Assembly: GCA_947502265.1 (NCBI GenBank) | Contig: CANMZB010000024.1 | Location: forward strand, 1-55,188 | Length of the DNA: 55,188 nt | DNA from: an uncultured Sulfitobacter sp. | Lineage (GTDB): Bacteria > Pseudomonadota > Alphaproteobacteria > Rhodobacterales > Rhodobacteraceae | Reading direction: 5' to 3' | Shown: piece after piece, positions 52,307-55,188 of the stretch | Numbering within the stretch: the first letter of the stretch is position 1 | Layout: every line of letters begins with the position of its first letter | The notes under the pieces: model-generated | Seen by the model: the letters and a program-made list of their open reading frames with translations, nothing else | The model's database searches: none | Told to the model about the DNA's origin: nothing | Position numbers and translations under genes: made by a program

Positions 52307-52981
52307 TTATAAAAGGGTAATAGATCCGGCAGCCAGAACTGCGCCGGTCGGTGCGCCGGTGGGCGACCCGCCAAGCGGTTCGTCGCTGATCGCCAGAGTT
52401 GCGCCAAGCATCGCGGTTCTAAGGTCTTCGGGTACGGCAATCGTTGCAAGCGGTGCCTCGGGCATAACGCCTAGTGACACAGGCGCAGGTGCACCCTCCG
52501 CGATGAGCCACAATTCCAGCACCCGCCCGGTTGTGGCGGCCCCTGCTGTGCGGTTTATGGCGATCACTGCTGTATCAGGGTCAAACGTGGCCTCGACGAC
52601 CAACGTCCGATCCTGCGCGGCGATGTCCGCAACATAAAGCGGCCCGTCCGGTGTGTTCCAAAGCACAGGCCCGACAAAGAAGGCCAATGCTGCCACAACC
52701 GCCAATGCCAGCACTCCGGCGCGCAGCGAAAAGCGTGCCGTTGCCGGTCCGAACAACCGCGCGTCGATGGCAGATTTCGCACGGGGCGGTGGTATAACTT
52801 CCTCGAACTGGTCGGCAAGCGATACAAATCCCTCGTCCCACTCGCGCAGAAGCGCCCGCAACGATGGATCACCGGCAAGGCGTTTTTCAAAGGCAAGACG
52901 TTCGCCAGCATCTAGAAGATGCAGCGCATATTCCCCGACAAGGGAAATATCGTCTTTGTCATGATCGCCCGCTTGGGTCAT
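52307..52981 (-). CDS. Membrane-bound anti-sigma factor, RskA family
   Basis: A 224-residue protein. The N-terminal cytoplasmic sigma-binding region is LVGEYALHLLDAGERLAFEK and ALLREWDEGFVSLADQFEE. One transmembrane helix follows (AGVLALAVVAALAFFVGPVL, about 90-112), then a periplasmic RskA-type domain with VIAINRTAGAATTGRVLELW and PLGGSPTGAPTGAVLAAG. ATG 52981 overlaps the sigma gene stop (ATGA). It should hold the sigma factor at the membrane until a signal causes proteolysis. Confidence 0.87.
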   Translation of the reverse strand: MTQAGDHDKDDISLVGEYALHLLDAGERLAFEKRLAGDPSLRALLREWDEGFVSLADQFEEVIPPPRAKSAIDARLFGPATARFSLRAGVLALAVVAALAFFVGPVLWNTPDGPLYVADIAAQDRTLVVEATFDPDTAVIAINRTAGAATTGRVLELWLIAEGAPAPVSLGVMPEAPLATIAVPEDLRTAMLGATLAISDEPLGGSPTGAPTGAVLAAGSITLL

Positions 52982-53520
52982 CGGCTTAGACAGCCCTTCA
53001 GTTTTGCAAGGCTGCGCCGCAGCCAGGTTCGCATCGTATTGATCGGCACTCCGGCACGGTCTGCCAGATCCTGATAGGTGTCCCCCATCAGATAGGCACC
53101 CCGCACCGCGTCGGCGTGGGTTGGGTCCAGCTCGTCCAGACACCCGTCGATTTGCGCGCGCTCCGACTTTTGCACGACGGCCATTTCCGGCGTCGGGCCG
53201 TTATCCGCAAGGTCGTAGGCGTCTTCTATGTTCTTTGCCGGTGCCTTTCGTGCCCTCAGTTTGTCGATTGCCAAATTCCGGGCAACTGTAATCAGCCAGG
53301 TCATCGGGCTGTAGCCATTGACCGCATAGCCAGACGCCTTTTGCCAGACTTTGACATAAACATCCTGCAATGCATCTTCTGCTTCGGCCCGGTTATTCAA
53401 GACACGCAGGCAAACGCCAAAAAGTTTCGCGGACGTGGCCTCATAGAGCAACGAGAATGCGGCCCGGTCCCCGCGACCGGTGCGCAAGATCATGCCTTCT
53501 ATGTCAGCGATGGTTGCCAT
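52978..53520 (-). CDS. ECF RNA polymerase sigma factor (SigK-like)
   Basis: A 180-residue sigma-70 family protein. Region 2 is AAFSLLYEATSAKLFGVCLR and EAEDALQDVYVKVWQKA. Region 4 has ADAVRGAYLMGDTYQDLADR and the helix GVPINTMRTWLRRSLAKLK. Translationally coupled to the anti-sigma gene. With the fasciclin gene downstream this recalls SigK, RskA and MPT70/MPT83 of mycobacteria. The IS3 element lies 90 bases upstream of its start, within or close to its promoter region. Confidence 0.9.
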   Translation of the reverse strand: MATIADIEGMILRTGRGDRAAFSLLYEATSAKLFGVCLRVLNNRAEAEDALQDVYVKVWQKASGYAVNGYSPMTWLITVARNLAIDKLRARKAPAKNIEDAYDLADNGPTPEMAVVQKSERAQIDGCLDELDPTHADAVRGAYLMGDTYQDLADRAGVPINTMRTWLRRSLAKLKGCLSR

Positions 53521-53662
53521 AAAATCGCAATAACCTGTTTGCTATAGTGAGTAAACGAACGAGAGTATAAATCTTGGGATGTGTCGCGCGGATACCGACG
53601 TCAAACATCTATTGAATCGCCCCGGGTTTACCGGAGAGCAAAACTCTCCAAGGTTGAACCTT

Positions 53663-53957
53663 ATGACACAGCGCAAACACACCCCGTCTTTTACGGCTGA
53701 ATTGCGCGCTCGCGGTGTTCGGCTTTTCAATGAGCAACGGTCGGAATATCGCAGTGACAACGCTGCTTATCAGGCGATCGCGCCCAAGCTCGGCTGTGCT
53801 CCAGATAGCCTGCGGGGTTGGTGCCGACCGTCGGAGCGCGATGCTGGTGCTCGCGGCGGGCCGACCAGTGAGGAGAAGGCCCGGATCAAGGATCCTGAGC
53901 GCGAAGTTCGGGAGTTGCGCCAAGCAAATGAGATACTGAAGAAGGCTTCCGCGTATT
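53663..53957 (+). pseudogene. IS3 orfA (helix-turn-helix and leucine zipper)
   Basis: About 98 codons from MTQRKHTPSFTAELRARGVR, with the DNA-binding region AYQAIAPKLGCAPDSLRGWC and the coiled coil DPEREVRELRQANEILKKAS. The frame runs without break up to SAY at 53957, then enters a run of 14 C residues (53958-53971) and the first palindromic insertion, where the sequence that should follow (the overlap with orfB) is missing. Confidence 0.85.
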
Positions 53958-53971
53958 CCCCCCCCCCCCCC
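53958..53971 (+). repeat. Run of 14 C
   Basis: Homopolymer at the junction of orfA and the first palindromic insertion; its last three C are the start of that element. Prone to slippage and to base-count error. Confidence 0.85.
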
Positions 53972-54017
53972 TCTCGCGCATGTAAACATGCGCGTCCTGC
54001 GTCCTTGCCGGGCAGTG
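53969..54017 (+). repeat. Palindromic insertion 1 (at a deletion joint)
   Basis: 49 bp: CCCTCTC, hairpin GCGCATG-TAAA-CATGCGC (7-bp perfect stem), an extra 12 bases GTCCTGCGTCCT, then TGCCGGGCAGTG. It replaces the first part of orfB, so it lies at a deletion of about 300 bp. Confidence 0.85.
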
Positions 54018-54053
54018 GTCGAACGCTTGATGAAAGTTATGGGGTTACAGGGC

Positions 54054-54137
54054 CCCTCTCGGCAGAACTGCTGTGCAATTCGCCTGTCCCGCTGCCCGAC
54101 AGGGTCATGCAGCGCATGATCCCGAAAGGGGGCAATG
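54054..54137 (+). repeat. Palindromic insertion 2, outer copy interrupted by another copy
   Basis: Outer element 43 bp when the nested copy is taken out: CCCTCTC, hairpin GGCAGAACTGC-TGT-GCAATTCGCC (one mismatch, one bulged A), and the end TGTCC+GGCAATG split by the inner copy. Flanks GGGC and GTTG; excision restores LQG-VVRGK. Confidence 0.85.
54090..54130 (-). repeat. Palindromic insertion 3, nested and reversed
   Basis: 41 bp in reverse orientation inside the 3' end of insertion 2. Minus strand: CCCTTTC, hairpin GGGATCATGC-GCT-GCATGACCC (bulged A), TGTCGGGCAGCG. Confidence 0.8.
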
Positions 54138-54271
54138 GTTGTCCGTGGCAAACAGGTCATCACGACGAACCCGGATGCCTCTCAGCCTTGTCCGGGCGAT
54201 AAAGTTAACAGGGAGTTCGTTGCACAATCACCAAACCAACTCCGGGTCAGCGACTTCACTTACGTATCCAC

Positions 54272-54309
54272 CGCTGCCCGGCAGCACATGCACAGCATGT
54301 GTGAGAGGG
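54272..54309 (-). repeat. Palindromic insertion 4, reversed
   Basis: 38 bp. Minus strand: CCCTCTC, hairpin ACACATGC-TGT-GCATGTGC, TGCCGGGCAGCG. Excision joins YVST to WPGMGYV. Confidence 0.85.
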
Positions 54310-54409
54310 GTGGCCGGGCATGGGTTACGTCGCATTTGTCATCGACGTCTTCTCTCGCAGGATCGTTGGCTGGCGCGTATCAACGTCGATGACGGCAGCT
54401 TTTGTGCTC

Positions 54410-54449
54410 CCCTCTCGTGCATTGCTGCGCAATACCCTGCCGGGCGGTG
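54410..54449 (+). repeat. Palindromic insertion 5
   Basis: 40 bp: CCCTCTC, hairpin GTGCATTGC-TGC-GCAATACCC with two mismatches, TGCCGGGCGGTG. Excision joins AAFVL to DALNQAI. Confidence 0.85.
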
Positions 54450-54514
54450 GATGCCTTGAATCAGGCGATCTGTCAGCGCAGCCCGGAAAAAGGCGGCGGG
54501 CTGATACATCATTC

Positions 54515-54554
54515 CCCTCTCGGGATCATGCTTCGCATAACCCTGCCGGGCAGT
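54515..54554 (+). repeat. Palindromic insertion 6, splitting a catalytic motif
   Basis: 40 bp: CCCTCTC, hairpin GGGATCATGC-TTC-GCATAACCC (bulged A, one mismatch), then TGCCGGGCAGT. Excision restores HHS-DRGSQY, the second catalytic Asp motif. The outer base is ambiguous by one. Confidence 0.85.
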
Positions 54555-54648
54555 GGACCGCGGATCTCAATATCTATCCATAAAGTATACTGAGCGGTTG
54601 GCCGATGCGGGGATCGATCCATCTGTCGCAACCGTGGGAGATTCCTAC

Positions 54649-54685
54649 CCCTCTCATGCATGTAAACATGCATTGCCGGGCAATG
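54649..54685 (+). repeat. Palindromic insertion 7
   Basis: 37 bp, the shortest: CCCTCTC, perfect hairpin ATGCATG-TAAA-CATGCAT, TGCCGGGCAATG. Excision restores GDSY-DNALAES, just before the catalytic Glu. Confidence 0.87.
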
Positions 54686-54945
54686 GATAACGCTCTCGCC
54701 GAAAGCATCATTGCTCTGTTCAAAACTGAAGTCACAAAGTTGCTGGGCCCATGGAAATCAAGGGGCCAGCTTGAATGGGAAACGCTGAAATGGGTCGATT
54801 GGTACAATACCAAGCGACTTCACAGCGCAATTGGATATATCACGCCGCATGAAGCAGAGGAGATGTTTTATGAAACCCTGAACCCACATGACAAAGCAGC
54901 CTAATATTTGAACCAAACACTCTCCGGTAAACTCGGGGCGGTTCA

Positions 54946-55100
54946 TATCTCCTATAAAGGTCCCGGTAAGGAAGTTGTAACGGCGATGCCATTGCACAGC
55001 AAAAAGGATGGCGCGTAAAGAAATCCCGTCATGAGCGTTGTTGCAGGGAACGCCAGTCGGCTGATATCGGTTGCGGCTTGTTCTCCTGAGGATGCTGTAG
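54946..55100. other. Spacer between IS3 and IS5-type elements
   Basis: Begins with the TAT target copy of the IS3. A GCGTTGTTGCAGGGAACGCC near 55037 resembles the IS5-type left ends at 11462 and 12003 and lies at the same distance from the transposase start. No gene. Confidence 0.4.
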
Positions 55101-55188
55101 ATGCCGCATAGATTCAACGCCGATCGTAGCGACAATATTCCGAAGCAGAAGCAGCGGGTTACCAGCTGGGCGGAGTACGACGAAAGCC
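55101..55188 (+). CDS. IS5-family transposase, start only (cut by window end)
   Basis: ATG 55101 opens MPHRFNADRSDNIPKQKQRV followed by TSWAEYDES, the N terminus of an IS5-family transposase and close to the fragment at 11940. The frame is open to the edge of the window, so whether the copy is intact cannot be judged. Confidence 0.7.
   Translation, partial: MPHRFNADRSDNIPKQKQRVTSWAEYDES

Larger units (their letters stand above)
54018..54904 (+). pseudogene. IS3 orfB transposase, interrupted by insertions
   Basis: Joined after removal of the insertions, the sequence reads as a normal IS3-type orfB from VERLMKVMGLQG through GKQVITTNPDASQPCPGDKV, VSDFTYVST-WPGMGYVAFVI, FSRRIVGWRVSTSMTAAFVL-DALNQAIC, LIHHS-DRGSQYLSI and GDSY-DNALAESIIALFKTE to YITPHEAEEMFYETLNPHD (hyphens mark insertion points). 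The DDE residues lie in VSDFTYV, HSDRGSQY and the Glu of DNALAES. About 100 N-terminal codons are deleted at the first insertion. As it stands, no full-length protein can be made. Confidence 0.85.
53613..54945 (+). mobile_element. IS3-family insertion sequence riddled with palindromic insertions
   Basis: Terminal inverted repeats are TGAATCGCCCCGGGTTTACC (left, 53613) and TGAACCGCCCCGAGTTTACC (right end read inward from 54945), both continuing GGAGAG. A 3-bp target duplication TAT flanks it (53610-53612 and 54946-54948). It contains orfA and orfB of an IS3-type transposase on the plus strand. orfB has lost its first part and carries seven palindromic insertions. Confidence 0.9.

Noticed and set aside
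53969..54685. CRISPR-like array
   Set aside because: Spacing is irregular, copies occur in both orientations, the intervals are transposase coding sequence and the variable middle is a palindrome rather than a spacer.
1..55188. tRNA, rRNA or known riboswitch
   Set aside because: None was recognised on reading through the intergenic regions; a covariance search would be needed to exclude them fully.

Overview
The window looks like part of a megaplasmid or chromid of a marine alphaproteobacterium, most likely a Roseobacter-group member of the Rhodobacteraceae. The pointers are a complete repABC replication/partition operon, several TRAP carboxylate transporters, paa and pca aromatic catabolism with roseobacter-like neighbours, and a high load of decaying insertion sequences. 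The genus cannot be fixed from the sequence alone.

Layout. (1) 0.3-1.8 kb: an IS1182-type element with a twice-frameshifted transposase. (2) 2.1-6.2 kb: a plasmid maintenance block: scpB-like gene, DUF1403 gene, tyrosine recombinase, serine recombinase. (3) 6.4-9.9 kb: repA-repB-repC with an antisense RNA gene in the repB-repC gap and three identical-core palindromes that are probable centromere (parS) sites. (4) 9.9-12.1 kb: a graveyard with a decayed second parB-like gene, a umuC tail and two IS5-type left ends. (5) 12.2-23.4 kb: an MtnA-like isomerase, a two-subunit CoA-transferase-like enzyme, a CaiB/BaiF CoA-transferase, a class II aldolase, a TRAP transporter, a thiamine-diphosphate enzyme, an AhpD-like protein and an S-methyl-5-thioribose kinase. 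Kinase, isomerase and aldolase match the DHAP shunt for 5-substituted ribose salvage; the CoA and TPP enzymes are unexplained additions. (6) 23.5-25.0 kb: an acyl-CoA dehydrogenase 3' half fused by an IS110 remnant. (7) 25.0-33.9 kb: a TRAP transporter, acyl-CoA ligase and single-chain acyl-CoA carboxylase, with a divergent TetR regulator: uptake, activation and carboxylation of an unknown acid. (8) 33.9-46.8 kb: phenylacetate degradation: paaZ in one operon with a third TRAP transporter, divergent paaG-paaI-paaK-tetR, and paaABCDE plus an extra ferritin-like gene. (9) 47.2-51.2 kb: pcaQ and divergent pobA-pcaC-pcaH-pcaG (4-hydroxybenzoate to protocatechuate and ring cleavage; pcaB and pcaD are absent here). 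(10) 51.6-53.5 kb: ECF sigma factor, membrane anti-sigma factor and a secreted fasciclin protein, resembling the SigK-RskA-MPT70/83 arrangement of mycobacteria. (11) 53.6-55.2 kb: an IS3-family element followed by the start of an IS5-type element.

The most unusual signal is a family of about 37-49 bp palindromic insertions. Seven copies lie inside the IS3 transposase gene and an eighth at 11006-11046. They share the ends CCCTCTC and TGCCGGGCAGTG around a hairpin whose sequence varies while pairing is kept. They occur in both orientations, one is nested in another, they sit between C and G, and removing them restores the transposase reading frame and its conserved motifs. Two copies lie exactly at deletion or fusion joints. 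I do not recognise this family; it looks like a miniature mobile or recombinogenic palindromic element.
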